A stretch of 64,000 nt of DNA, from contig CM074127.1 of NCBI GenBank assembly GCA_037178625.1, positions 1,364,001 through 1,428,000 on the forward strand, written 5' to 3'. Each line of letters begins with the position of its first letter. Positions within the stretch are counted from its first letter, which is position 1. This document shows, one piece after another, positions 40,942-53,409 of this stretch. The translations under genes and the position numbers were made by a program. Below the pieces are notes generated by a model. That model was not told the origin of the DNA. It searched no databases and saw only the letters and a program-made list of their open reading frames with translations. The DNA comes from Skeletonema tropicum. Its lineage: Eukaryota; Bacillariophyta; Thalassiosirophyceae; Thalassiosirales; Thalassiosiraceae.

Positions 40942-43485
40942 TCTATTCATTTCCCACTTGGGAAGTTTGGCAATCTCCGCTGCCGAGGGGCCAGTGGAAC
41001 GGACAGCCTTGGCTTCAGTAACGGCATCATTGAAAGACTTTACACTTCTGAAAATGCAGCCAATGATGCATGACGAGTGAATATACGAATCATGATTCAG
41101 TCATGACCATGGCGCATAAACTAACAAAGTCACCAGAACTGCCAAGAGGAATTACTTGCAAACTCAACCAGGATGACCAATCACCTAGGCCTCTCCTTGA
41201 TGCTGCTGCCCAATTTCGATAGCTACATTTCCATCCTCTGCACCCACTACACCACTTCCAACGACACAAACTGAAAGTAACACTGGTTGATCGCATCCAC
41301 GATAATCCAAGCGCTTGCAGTCGCCACCTTCCACCTTCCGTATCGAGTCGGATTCTACTGGTAATCCTGCAGAACAACGGTATTGTCATGTCGAGAGAGT
41401 CCCAATGCAAGTTGACCAATTGTTATTTTGGAAAATATGAATCCCAATTTGTTGCCCACTAGATAACTAGCCATAATGACTTGGCACTTCCTTCTGCGGT
41501 AAGAAGATCAAAGATAAACTAGTCACAGCATTTATTGAATGTCCCAAAACGCTTCCTTGAGTTCATTGGCGCTTCCACATAATGCAGATCTTTCCATCCT
41601 TACTATACAGCCCGTCACGTAAATCGATGCTTGGGATGGCAGTTACGTTATGAGTTATGAGGCAAGACGATGATAAAATTGCAGTGTTGATGAGGATGAC
41701 GGATGTAATGTGTATTTGCCCCGCCCGCCTGGTTCTGGTTGAATCTCCAGCCCTCCTCCTCCATTGTTGATTCATTCCATCAGCACTCTGTTTTTGAGAG
41801 TCATTGCTATCAGCGGCAGAATGAATGTCCACCGTCCACCCTCAGTTGCCTCTCTTATGAGACAATGATACAACGTTGTGTGATGCTACATCGCTCGGTG
41901 CTCGGTGCCTATGGTACCTGTGCTGCTGTGTTTCCATATTCCCGTTTCTGCCCAAACTTGTCCCGTTTCTGCCCAAACTTGTCCCGTTTCTGCCCAAACT
42001 TGTCCCAGGTTGATATCTCATGCACGCTCATGATGATTTAATAGGTTGAAGATCCAAGCGACGCATTCTTTCGCAGTCCATGGCAGGTAGTCGCTCGATT
42101 TATTGGCCTGTAGAAGTAATTGGGCGTCATAATAGTACTGGAAATCACGTGTGGTGTGGGTGGCACGTCGGCAGGGTGTGACATGCCGCCGAGACCTAGC
42201 GACAAAAGGAGCTTGTATGGCAGGATGGCAGGAGATAATATATCTACAATGGTTGATGGACACTATATCTTTGATTTGCCTCTCTACAGTAATCTAGCAT
42301 TCAGCTTAACGGTTGAAAGGGCGAAATATTTGGAGACGGAGCGTGTAGATGCTAATTCGGTTGCACAGTCCATCGTCAAAAGTGTCGAAAACTACGACTC
42401 CGCCAATAGGTAGGCTTGCTGAATTCAACTTGAACCGAGTTGCTGTTGCAAGAGGTGGGGAGCACAATCAGGCCCGTTATGATGAGGGAACTTGGGATTC
42501 ATACTTCCAAGCCCCCGATTTCGACTGGAATATCATCAAGCAGACTGAGCGTCAGTGTATGCTCGTGTTCTGTGACCTATTCTCTACCGGCTATGCCCAT
42601 TCTGCTCACTTGCCGTCTTCTATCTATTTGGTGGTCTCCGCCGTGACAATGTTAGTGCTCTCAAAGCGCCCTACATCTTCCCCCACTTGAGAAATATGAA
42701 AAATGAAAGTGTTGCAACTAGAATGACAAAAATTCTCCGCAATAATATTGAGCACGAGCTCCGTCGGAAAACGTTGTTCACGTCACGATCGATGAGAAAG
42801 GGCAGCATGACCGAGTTCCGGTTACACCGCCCGAGATCTATCTTACGAGGAGGAACTTGCTCGCAGTGGGCATACAATTCTACCCGCCAACACCTTTGGA
42901 GAAGACAATGCTTCTATGGGCATCAGAAGAGCATCCCACCAAGAAGCAGAAGGCCACGGCAAGTACCCCTCCAGAATCAGAGACAGCCAATGCAGGTACC
43001 ACCTAACAATCAGCCTACAATACCGTTGTGGCTAATGCCATCAAATCTACAGGGAACAATAAGACTGGTGGTGTTACTGTCCTGACTGAGTTGGAGAGGT
43101 TTGTGGAAGTTGGCACCATTAGTAAAAAACAAAAGGATTTTCTTAGTGCCGGCAGTGTGGGGCTTGTTTCAAAGTCCATCCTCAATGATATATGAAGAAT
43201 GATTTGATTATTGGACTCCCTGATTATAATTCCCTGGGGTCTGAAGGGGCTAGGTATTGCAGGGGAGTGACTGCTACTGCCATGGTCATCACTGCCGAGC
43301 AGTGGAAGGAGTTGTGCAATTTGGAGCCGACCGATCTCGATAATGATATCAATCGCAGGTTGTCGACCTTGAAGTGCAAGCACAGCTTCATCAAAGCGAC
43401 AAAAGAAGCAAGGCAACATCAAGTCAAGTATTCACAGTCTTGCCGAGAGAATTCAAAAGTTATGAAGAAACGGAAAGACGATGGT
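40942..43485 (+). repeat. macrosatellite unit 2, left part (interrupted by E1)
   Basis: Matches unit 1 up to GACGATGGT, then breaks into element E1. It carries one extra CAAGT near 43420, so the text reads CATCAAGTCAAGTATTC where other units have CATCAAGTATTC. Confidence 0.93.
42183..43195 (+). pseudogene. decayed recombinase-like gene, unit 2
   Basis: Same sequence and same frame breaks as the unit 1 copy. Confidence 0.5.
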
Positions 43486-43916
43486 CGGCCCTCGGGGCCC
43501 CCGTTCATGGAGTGCAGAGCAGCGTAATAGGGGGCCGCAGGTGCCCTTCTATTACAGGTGGGAAAATTCATTATTTTTCACCCCCATTATTCTACAGAGT
43601 TATAGGTAGGAATCAGTACATGTGTTTTTTAGTGAGAAGGTTTACTTTAGGGACACGTAGAGTCCTCGGTAGAGACTACCGGCGTAGGATCTGTATGTGT
43701 TCCTATGTAGAAAGCAAGAAGTACCTGTTGAAAGCGAGAAATTGACTGTACTAGATGCGCTTTTTGAGCATCTATATCGGTCTGTACGAGAAAGAAATAC
43801 AGGTTTTACACGGGCGTTAGTCGATTTAGTTTTTGTCTTTCTTCGTCGCGAGAAAATGTCTTTTTGTAAAACTGTGCTTGATATATCGAATCGTGCGCTT
43901 GCAGATGTTTTACTGA
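43486..43916. other. left non-coding part of E1
   Basis: Terminal near-palindrome, then about 400 bases without a gene. Contains one half of a diverged direct repeat (GTAAAACTGTGC...TTTTACT.ATCACCAGATG at 43867-43927 and 43977-44018). Confidence 0.5.
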
Positions 43917-45086
43917 TCACCAGATGCAGACGCTTAATTGAGTTGTTGTATTCTTTGTGGTGAGAAAGTGTCTGTTTTGTAAAACTGTGCAGTGATCAAT
44001 TTTACTAATCACCAGATGAAGATCCTGCGAAGTAATCACTTGGGATTTCATGATCCTTCTTCGCTTCTTTCCACTTCTTGTTCGGGTTATGATGTCAGTA
44101 ATCCTGGTTGTCAGGTCTGTCCTGTCTTTGATGAAATCGCCCTTGATTGCTGCTGCGTATGATGTTTTTGTGATTTCCTCTAACTTTCTCTTGCTATACC
44201 TCGTCTTCGACTCTTCTGCCTTCCCCTCCAAGTATTTCACCCAATTTGCTCGCTTCTTGTACGATTCGCAGAACTGGCCATTTTGCTTTCTCTTGCAATT
44301 TTTTAATCGGTTCGTTGAAATGTTGCTTCCGGTCCAGTATATGGCACTGTCCGACGGGTATGCTTGATCTTTGGAGCCAAGTGTTTTGCCTCTGCTGGTA
44401 GCCACGTACATTGTTCCAAGAAACTTGCTAATCTCCCACAACTCATCTGCTGGATCTATTATCATGCGGTTCCAGCGGTCTCCTTTGTCGAATCCAGCTT
44501 CGAGTCCTTGACAGCGGTGGATGGTGATGGCGTAGGCAATTTGCAATGGCATGAATAATGCGGTGCAGCATCCCCTGTTGCAAATCTGCTCGTAGGGTGG
44601 GATTGGCACGTGCTGTGCGCAATAAGTTGGGGTAGGATGCATTTGTATCAGTATGAAATGAGTTAGTAGTGTTTTCGCAGAGAGTGGCAATTGTCTTGTG
44701 TCTTTCGTGTGTCAACTTTTACTCACCGTTGGGTTGTTCTTGTCCCATGGGTCCTCGCCTGGTGGTGGTTTGTATGTAGGGAAATCCACAACAATGTACT
44801 TCGGTAGGCTAACCTCACCTTTACCGTTTGGTCCAACGGAGCGATCCTTATCGTAAACGATCTCGACTACTACCCCAATAGCTGAGACGTACAATCCTGA
44901 GTTGGGATCGATGTTGGCTGACTCCAAGCAAACATGTGCACCTACGCACACATCAAAGGTGTAGAATAGCCTCCTGCCGTAAAAGTGCAACTGGTATGCT
45001 GTGTTATTGCCCGCCATCCTGCTGCTGAATTGACACCTGAGCCTAGCTATTGGTACTTTCAGTCGTTCGTGTGTTTTGATCAGCAT
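43917..45086 (-). CDS. Pif1-like DNA helicase, C-terminal fragment in E1
   Basis: Exons 44727-45086 and 43917-44612 join in phase 0 (NNPT|HVPIPPYEQ) across a 114-nt GT-AG intron, giving 351 aa. The first exon has the pre-motif V block of Pif1 helicases (CVGAHVCLESANIDPNSGLY, then VVVEIVYD, then YIVVDFPTY). The second has YAITIHRCQGLEAG (motif V) and MYVATSRGKTLG (motif VI, arginine finger region). The Walker A and B motifs are absent, so it cannot be an active helicase as it stands; it is a 5'-truncated remnant, or its upstream exons lie elsewhere. Pif1 enzymes unwind DNA 5' to 3' and often ride in Helitrons and other large elements. Confidence 0.65.
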
Positions 45087-45205
45087 GTCTACGTAGGCAG
45101 TTGCATTTGTTTATTAGGTAAAATTGTTCAGTGATCGATTATACTAAAATGATTCAATAAGCAAGCGATACTTAGTGCGGCAGTGCACATGCACACAAAA
45201 TAAAC

Positions 45206-45986
45206 TCACATGATAGTTGAATCAGGAGAGGCCTTCTCTCCGACAGGTACCGGTTTAGACTTTTTCGTGACAGCACCTTTCTCGGACAAATCCGGTTCAT
45301 CATCATCTTGAACAGGCTGATCACGGGAGCCCGAATGAGTTTTGTCTTCAAGTACAAGTTTCCCGTTCTCATCACTGGTGTGAAGTTGAAGGTTGAAAAA
45401 AAAACTTGTAAGTAAAAAGGAAAGACAGAATTTGTAAAACGGTACAATGAACAAAAATACCAAAATCATTGAACCACACGAAGGTTAACCTTCTCTCTTA
45501 CCAAAAATGCTCACAATTTGAAGTGTACGGCGCTTGGCTTGTACCTCCTTTCTGAGCAATAGCGGCAAACATTAAGAAGTTGACCGCTGCAGACACCAGA
45601 TCATCTTTGTCAGTAGAATCAGTCTTACCAACTGGGACATTCGGGTAATGTTCAGACAGTTCATTCAGGATGTACTTGATTGACCCGACTTCAAAGACGG
45701 AAAGAGCAGAAAAGAGCAGTTGTTCCTTCTCCAACTTGGCAACGTCAAACCCATCGCCTAATGCAACAGACGCTAGCAGCAAGAAGATACGATCGTCGGT
45801 ACGCACCAAACGCCAATTGATGTCTGTTACGCTCAATGCAATGACAGGAGCCGACGGTTTAGCGGCAGTCTTGACCCCTGACGAAGTAAGACGTGCATCG
45901 ACATTGCTCCGATTCCGCACGGCACGGAAGCCCTTACCATTACTACCAACGGTGGATATAACTGGATTTGTGTTGCCAAACTTCAT
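45206..45986 (-). CDS. two-exon gene of unknown function inside E1
   Basis: Exons 45502-45986 and 45206-45374 join in phase (TG|T, Cys), giving 217 aa if it stops at the TGA at 45206. However, the last codons ATCAT|GTGAGT also form a good donor, so a further exon is possible. The first half contains a helical, leucine-rich region (DRIFLLLASVALGDGFDVAK, then LEKEQLLFSALSVFEVG); the second exon is acidic and Lys/Glu-rich. No family recognised. It may be an element-encoded accessory gene or captured host sequence. Confidence 0.45.
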
Positions 45987-47412
45987 TATTTATTCGGACA
46001 ATGTAGAAATGTGATGATGTAAATGATGCAATGCATAATTTATGAGAGCTGTTGAACGGCTCGACAACGTACAAACTGCCTACATAACCGCCGCCAACGC
46101 ACCAGCGCAATAATCAGCAGAGAACAATGCAATCAATAACCAACCACGTCATGAAGTAAACGAGTTCCTTCGTAAGCTACGTCGGCAACACAAGATCTTG
46201 TGGTTCAACACATCGACAACACGTCGACAAAAAGATTCAGCTCAACACAAGACGTCGACGTGGAGTTAAGAACTGACGTATTGATCAGTACGTGGCCAAA
46301 GATCGGCAGTTATTCAAATGCAAACACGTCGGCAACCAACGTCGGCGTCTATTTAGACTTGCATCAATAGACGACTCGGCAGATAATGTAATTGAGCCAA
46401 TGTCGACCTGAGTACTTGCTGCATGAACTTAAATACTTTTTTGTTCATTGGATTTTGCCAACACCTGACTTCTGGTACTTTGTGACGTAAGACGATTGGA
46501 ATCAAGTGTACTAATTCCTTAAGTAACGAAGTTTACCACGTCACTCAGAGAAAAAATTAAGAAAATAGAGGGTGACGGGGATGCACACCGGAAAGAACGA
46601 AGAAGCTCATCGACAATCTGACTTAATTAGCCTGGAAAAGTCCTTTTTAGCACAAATCAAGCGATTTTTAGATCTAAATCATAAGATATAGCATCTAAAT
46701 GACAATCAAAATGGGCATTTCAGCGGGGATGGGAGGGGGGAAAATCCCAACACTTCAAGTTGAAGTTCCGGAAGTAATTCAGAGCAAAGCACGTAGCTAC
46801 GCTACTTTGGATCTCCCCGATGGAAAAGATATGCCTTGTACGCTGGCCCACGCCCACGAAACGCCAACAAAACTTACGACCGTTAGAACAATGACAGCTA
46901 CCACGCCTTTTCTCATTCTTGAGACCTTTTGATTCAAATTTTTTGTGGCCTGTCTCCATGCAATTAGAACCGCTGATGAAGGTGGCTAAGCTCCACCGAA
47001 ACTCGTAATTAATGAATCATAAAGAGTTCGGTTATATTGCTTACTACCATCATCTGGAAAAACTCCTAGCTTGTAATAAGGACTTCGTGGCTTATTGCAT
47101 TCAAGACATTTCTTTTCACATTGATAAAGATTGACAACGTCATTGCAGAGCAACTTTATAGCCGTATTCTATTGTAAAGAGACTAATTGGTAAAATTGTG
47201 CACAGCACAATTATACCAATTAAGGCCAACGTCATTGCAGAGCAACTTTATAGCCGAATTCCGTTGTATAAAGACTACTGACAAGCCACACAGCAAATGG
47301 CCAACAGCAAGATGACGACACAATACTTTACAGGCCCCGAGGGCCCGCGCTGAACCCGCCACATACACCGCTGCACGCCACCACTATTGCACCATTCTGC
47401 GCGCCCCTGTTT
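45987..47412. other. right non-coding part of E1
   Basis: No gene called. Notable content: a cluster of ACGTCGGC/ACGTCGAC-type words at about 46180-46350; a direct repeat CAACGTCATTGCAGAGCAACTTTATAGCCG at about 47139 and 47226; between them an inverted repeat TAATTGGTAAAATTGTGC...GCACAATTATACCAATTA at about 47184-47222; and the inverted GC-rich terminus at 47332. A 77-codon frame at 46699-46932 has no recognisable domain. Confidence 0.5.
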
Positions 47413-47767
47413 GCAAGGCAACATCAAGTATTCACAGTCTTGCCGAGAGAATTCAAAAGTTATGAAGAAACGGAAAGACGATGGTATGAGTGATTTAGAG
47501 ACTAAGAACAAAATTCTTCGTGAGATTGGAATTCAAAGTGGACAGCAATCACTCCGTGATGTATTTTCTCGGAGAAGTTCTAGTACGTAGTTAATTGTTA
47601 CTCCTATGTAATAGTTCAAAGTGGACAGCAATCACTCTGTGATATTGCTTGCTGGACCTGGCTGTGGCACGTGTATTATTGCTCTAGTAATAGGATGGAT
47701 ATCTACGAGTACTTGAATTTACTTTACTTTGACTTCTAAGTACTCCCCCTCCATGCATGCATTCATT
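47413..47767 (+). repeat. macrosatellite unit 2, resumed right end
   Basis: 355 bp identical to the last 355 bp of unit 1 (from GCAAGGCAAC). Its first about 74 bp repeat sequence already present left of E1, so E1 is flanked by a long duplication. Confidence 0.93.
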
Positions 47768-50588
47768 TCTATTCATTTCCCACTTGGGAAGTTTGGCAAT
47801 CTCCGCTGCCGAGGGGCCAGTGGAACGGACAGCCTTGGCTTCAGTAACGGCATCATTGAAAGACTTTACACTTCTGAAAATGCAGCCAATGATGCATGAC
47901 GAGTGAATATACGAATCATGATTCAGTCATGACCATGGCGCATAAACTAACAAAGTCACCAGAACTGCCAAGAGGAATTACTTGCAAACTCAACCAGGAT
48001 GACCAATCACCTAGGCCTCTCCTTGATGCTGCTGCCCAATTTCGATAGCTACATTTCCATCCTCTGCACCCACTACACCACTTCCAACGACACAAACTGA
48101 AAGTAACACTGGTTGATCGCATCCACGATAATCCAAGCGCTTGCAGTCGCCACCTTCCACCTTCCGTATCGAGTCGGATTCTACTGGTAATCCTGCAGAA
48201 CAACGGTATTGTCATGTCGAGAGAGTCCCAATGCAAGTTGACCAATTGTTATTTTGGAAAATATGAATCCCAATTTGTTGCCCACTAGATAACTAGCCAT
48301 AATGACTTGGCACTTCCTTCTGCGGTAAGAAGATCAAAGATAAACTAGTCACAGCATTTATTGAATGTCCCAAAACGCTTCCTTGAGTTCATTGGCGCTT
48401 CCACATAATGCAGATCTTTCCATCCTTACTATACAGCCCGTCACGTAAATCGATGCTTGGGATGGCAGTTACGTTATGAGTTATGAGGCAAGACGATGAT
48501 AAAATTGCAGTGTTGATGAGGATGACGGATGTAATGTGTATTTGCCCCGCCCGCCTGGTTCTGGTTGAATCTCCAGCCCTCCTCCTCCATTGTTGATTCA
48601 TTCCATCAGCACTCTGTTTTTGAGAGTCATTGCTATCAGCGGCAGAATGAATGTCCACCGTCCACCCTCAGTTGCCTCTCTTATGAGACAATGATACAAC
48701 GTTGTGTGATGCTACATCGCTCGGTGCTCGGTGCCTATGGTACCTGTGCTGCTGTGTTTCCATATTCCCGTTTCTGCCCAAACTTGTCCCGTTTCTGCCC
48801 AAACTTGTCCCGTTTCTGCCCAAACTTGTCCCAGGTTGATATCTCATGCACGCTCATGATGATTTAATAGGTTGAAGATCCAAGCGACGCATTCTTTCGC
48901 AGTCCATGGCAGGTAGTCGCTCGATTTATTGGCCTGTAGAAGTAATTGGGCGTCATAATAGTACTGGAAATCACGTGTGGTGTGGGTGGCACGTCGGCAG
49001 GGTGTGACATGCCGCCGAGACCTAGCGACAAAAGGAGCTTGTATGGCAGGATGGCAGGAGATAATATATCTACAATGGTTGATGGACACTATATCTTTGA
49101 TTTGCCTCTCTACAGTAATCTAGCATTCAGCTTAACGGTTGAAAGGGCGAAATATTTGGAGACGGAGCGTGTAGATGCTAATTCGGTTGCACAGTCCATC
49201 GTCAAAAGTGTCGAAAACTACGACTCCGCCAATAGGTAGGCTTGCTGAATTCAACTTGAACCGAGTTGCTGTTGCAAGAGGTGGGGAGCACAATCAGGCC
49301 CGTTATGATGAGGGAACTTGGGATTCATACTTCCAAGCCCCCGATTTCGACTGGAATATCATCAAGCAGACTGAGCGTCAGTGTATGCTCGTGTTCTGTG
49401 ACCTATTCTCTACCGGCTATGCCCATTCTGCTCACTTGCCGTCTTCTATCTATTTGGTGGTCTCCGCCGTGACAATGTTAGTGCTCTCAAAGCGCCCTAC
49501 ATCTTCCCCCACTTGAGAAATATGAAAAATGAAAGTGTTGCAACTAGAATGACAAAAATTCTCCGCAATAATATTGAGCACGAGCTCCGTCGGAAAACGT
49601 TGTTCACGTCACGATCGATGAGAAAGGGCAGCATGACCGAGTTCCGGTTACACCGCCCGAGATCTATCTTACGAGGAGGAACTTGCTCGCAGTGGGCATA
49701 CAATTCTACCCGCCAACACCTTTGGAGAAGACAATGCTTCTATGGGCATCAGAAGAGCATCCCACCAAGAAGCAGAAGGCCACGGCAAGTACCCCTCCAG
49801 AATCAGAGACAGCCAATGCAGGTACCACCTAACAATCAGCCTACAATACCGTTGTGGCTAATGCCATCAAATCTACAGGGAACAATAAGACTGGTGGTGT
49901 TACTGTCCTGACTGAGTTGGAGAGGTTTGTGGAAGTTGGCACCATTAGTAAAAAACAAAAGGATTTTCTTAGTGCCGGCAGTGTGGGGCTTGTTTCAAAG
50001 TCCATCCTCAATGATATATGAAGAATGATTTGATTATTGGACTCCCTGATTATAATTCCCTGGGGTCTGAAGGGGCTAGGTATTGCAGGGGAGTGACTGC
50101 TACTGCCATGGTCATCACTGCCGAGCAGTGGAAGGAGTTGTGCAATTTGGAGCCGACCGATCTCGATAATGATATCAATCGCAGGTTGTCGACCTTGAAG
50201 TGCAAGCACAGCTTCATCAAAGCGACAAAAGAAGCAAGGCAACATCAAGTATTCACAGTCTTGCCGAGAGAATTCAAAAGTTATGAAGAAACGGAAAGAC
50301 GATGGTATGAGTGATTTAGAGACTAAGAACAAAATTCTTCGTGAGATTGGAATTCAAAGTGGACAGCAATCACTCCGTGATGTATTTTCTCGGAGAAGTT
50401 CTAGTACGTAGTTAATTGTTACTCCTATGTAATAGTTCAAAGTGGACAGCAATCACTCTGTGATATTGCTTGCTGGACCTGGCTGTGGCACGTGTATTAT
50501 TGCTCTAGTAATAGGATGGATATCTACGAGTACTTGAATTTACTTTACTTTGACTTCTAAGTACTCCCCCTCCATGCATGCATTCATT
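47768..50588 (+). repeat. macrosatellite unit 3
   Basis: 2,821 bp, apparently identical to unit 1. Confidence 0.95.
49009..50021 (+). pseudogene. decayed recombinase-like gene, unit 3
   Basis: Same sequence and frame breaks as in unit 1. Confidence 0.5.
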
Positions 50589-53409
50589 TCTATTCATTTC
50601 CCACTTGGGAAGTTTGGCAATCTCCGCTGCCGAGGGGCCAGTGGAACGGACAGCCTTGGCTTCAGTAACGGCATCATTGAAAGACTTTACACTTCTGAAA
50701 ATGCAGCCAATGATGCATGACGAGTGAATATACGAATCATGATTCAGTCATGACCATGGCGCATAAACTAACAAAGTCACCAGAACTGCCAAGAGGAATT
50801 ACTTGCAAACTCAACCAGGATGACCAATCACCTAGGCCTCTCCTTGATGCTGCTGCCCAATTTCGATAGCTACATTTCCATCCTCTGCACCCACTACACC
50901 ACTTCCAACGACACAAACTGAAAGTAACACTGGTTGATCGCATCCACGATAATCCAAGCGCTTGCAGTCGCCACCTTCCACCTTCCGTATCGAGTCGGAT
51001 TCTACTGGTAATCCTGCAGAACAACGGTATTGTCATGTCGAGAGAGTCCCAATGCAAGTTGACCAATTGTTATTTTGGAAAATATGAATCCCAATTTGTT
51101 GCCCACTAGATAACTAGCCATAATGACTTGGCACTTCCTTCTGCGGTAAGAAGATCAAAGATAAACTAGTCACAGCATTTATTGAATGTCCCAAAACGCT
51201 TCCTTGAGTTCATTGGCGCTTCCACATAATGCAGATCTTTCCATCCTTACTATACAGCCCGTCACGTAAATCGATGCTTGGGATGGCAGTTACGTTATGA
51301 GTTATGAGGCAAGACGATGATAAAATTGCAGTGTTGATGAGGATGACGGATGTAATGTGTATTTGCCCCGCCCGCCTGGTTCTGGTTGAATCTCCAGCCC
51401 TCCTCCTCCATTGTTGATTCATTCCATCAGCACTCTGTTTTTGAGAGTCATTGCTATCAGCGGCAGAATGAATGTCCACCGTCCACCCTCAGTTGCCTCT
51501 CTTATGAGACAATGATACAACGTTGTGTGATGCTACATCGCTCGGTGCTCGGTGCCTATGGTACCTGTGCTGCTGTGTTTCCATATTCCCGTTTCTGCCC
51601 AAACTTGTCCCGTTTCTGCCCAAACTTGTCCCGTTTCTGCCCAAACTTGTCCCAGGTTGATATCTCATGCACGCTCATGATGATTTAATAGGTTGAAGAT
51701 CCAAGCGACGCATTCTTTCGCAGTCCATGGCAGGTAGTCGCTCGATTTATTGGCCTGTAGAAGTAATTGGGCGTCATAATAGTACTGGAAATCACGTGTG
51801 GTGTGGGTGGCACGTCGGCAGGGTGTGACATGCCGCCGAGACCTAGCGACAAAAGGAGCTTGTATGGCAGGATGGCAGGAGATAATATATCTACAATGGT
51901 TGATGGACACTATATCTTTGATTTGCCTCTCTACAGTAATCTAGCATTCAGCTTAACGGTTGAAAGGGCGAAATATTTGGAGACGGAGCGTGTAGATGCT
52001 AATTCGGTTGCACAGTCCATCGTCAAAAGTGTCGAAAACTACGACTCCGCCAATAGGTAGGCTTGCTGAATTCAACTTGAACCGAGTTGCTGTTGCAAGA
52101 GGTGGGGAGCACAATCAGGCCCGTTATGATGAGGGAACTTGGGATTCATACTTCCAAGCCCCCGATTTCGACTGGAATATCATCAAGCAGACTGAGCGTC
52201 AGTGTATGCTCGTGTTCTGTGACCTATTCTCTACCGGCTATGCCCATTCTGCTCACTTGCCGTCTTCTATCTATTTGGTGGTCTCCGCCGTGACAATGTT
52301 AGTGCTCTCAAAGCGCCCTACATCTTCCCCCACTTGAGAAATATGAAAAATGAAAGTGTTGCAACTAGAATGACAAAAATTCTCCGCAATAATATTGAGC
52401 ACGAGCTCCGTCGGAAAACGTTGTTCACGTCACGATCGATGAGAAAGGGCAGCATGACCGAGTTCCGGTTACACCGCCCGAGATCTATCTTACGAGGAGG
52501 AACTTGCTCGCAGTGGGCATACAATTCTACCCGCCAACACCTTTGGAGAAGACAATGCTTCTATGGGCATCAGAAGAGCATCCCACCAAGAAGCAGAAGG
52601 CCACGGCAAGTACCCCTCCAGAATCAGAGACAGCCAATGCAGGTACCACCTAACAATCAGCCTACAATACCGTTGTGGCTAATGCCATCAAATCTACAGG
52701 GAACAATAAGACTGGTGGTGTTACTGTCCTGACTGAGTTGGAGAGGTTTGTGGAAGTTGGCACCATTAGTAAAAAACAAAAGGATTTTCTTAGTGCCGGC
52801 AGTGTGGGGCTTGTTTCAAAGTCCATCCTCAATGATATATGAAGAATGATTTGATTATTGGACTCCCTGATTATAATTCCCTGGGGTCTGAAGGGGCTAG
52901 GTATTGCAGGGGAGTGACTGCTACTGCCATGGTCATCACTGCCGAGCAGTGGAAGGAGTTGTGCAATTTGGAGCCGACCGATCTCGATAATGATATCAAT
53001 CGCAGGTTGTCGACCTTGAAGTGCAAGCACAGCTTCATCAAAGCGACAAAAGAAGCAAGGCAACATCAAGTATTCACAGTCTTGCCGAGAGAATTCAAAA
53101 GTTATGAAGAAACGGAAAGACGATGGTATGAGTGATTTAGAGACTAAGAACAAAATTCTTCGTGAGATTGGAATTCAAAGTGGACAGCAATCACTCCGTG
53201 ATGTATTTTCTCGGAGAAGTTCTAGTACGTAGTTAATTGTTACTCCTATGTAATAGTTCAAAGTGGACAGCAATCACTCTGTGATATTGCTTGCTGGACC
53301 TGGCTGTGGCACGTGTATTATTGCTCTAGTAATAGGATGGATATCTACGAGTACTTGAATTTACTTTACTTTGACTTCTAAGTACTCCCCCTCCATGCAT
53401 GCATTCATT
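50589..53409 (+). repeat. macrosatellite unit 4
   Basis: 2,821 bp, apparently identical to unit 1. Confidence 0.95.
51830..52842 (+). pseudogene. decayed recombinase-like gene, unit 4
   Basis: Same sequence and frame breaks as in unit 1. Confidence 0.5.

Larger units (their letters stand above)
43486..47412. mobile_element. insertion element E1 with Pif1-like helicase remnant
   Basis: 3.93 kb of sequence unlike the unit. It begins CGGCCCTCGGGGCCCC, and close to its other end (47332-47346) carries the inverted form GGCCCCGAGGGCC, so the ends have short inverted GC-rich near-palindromes. Another 66 bp follow before unit sequence resumes. Contents, all on the minus strand: a C-terminal helicase piece (43917-45086) and a two-exon gene of unknown function (45206-45986). 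The first about 140 bp resemble the start of E2 at 57307, including a conserved AGGTGCCCT block. Class uncertain: helicase content recalls Helitrons, but no 5' TC or 3' CTRR end is clear. Confidence 0.6.
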
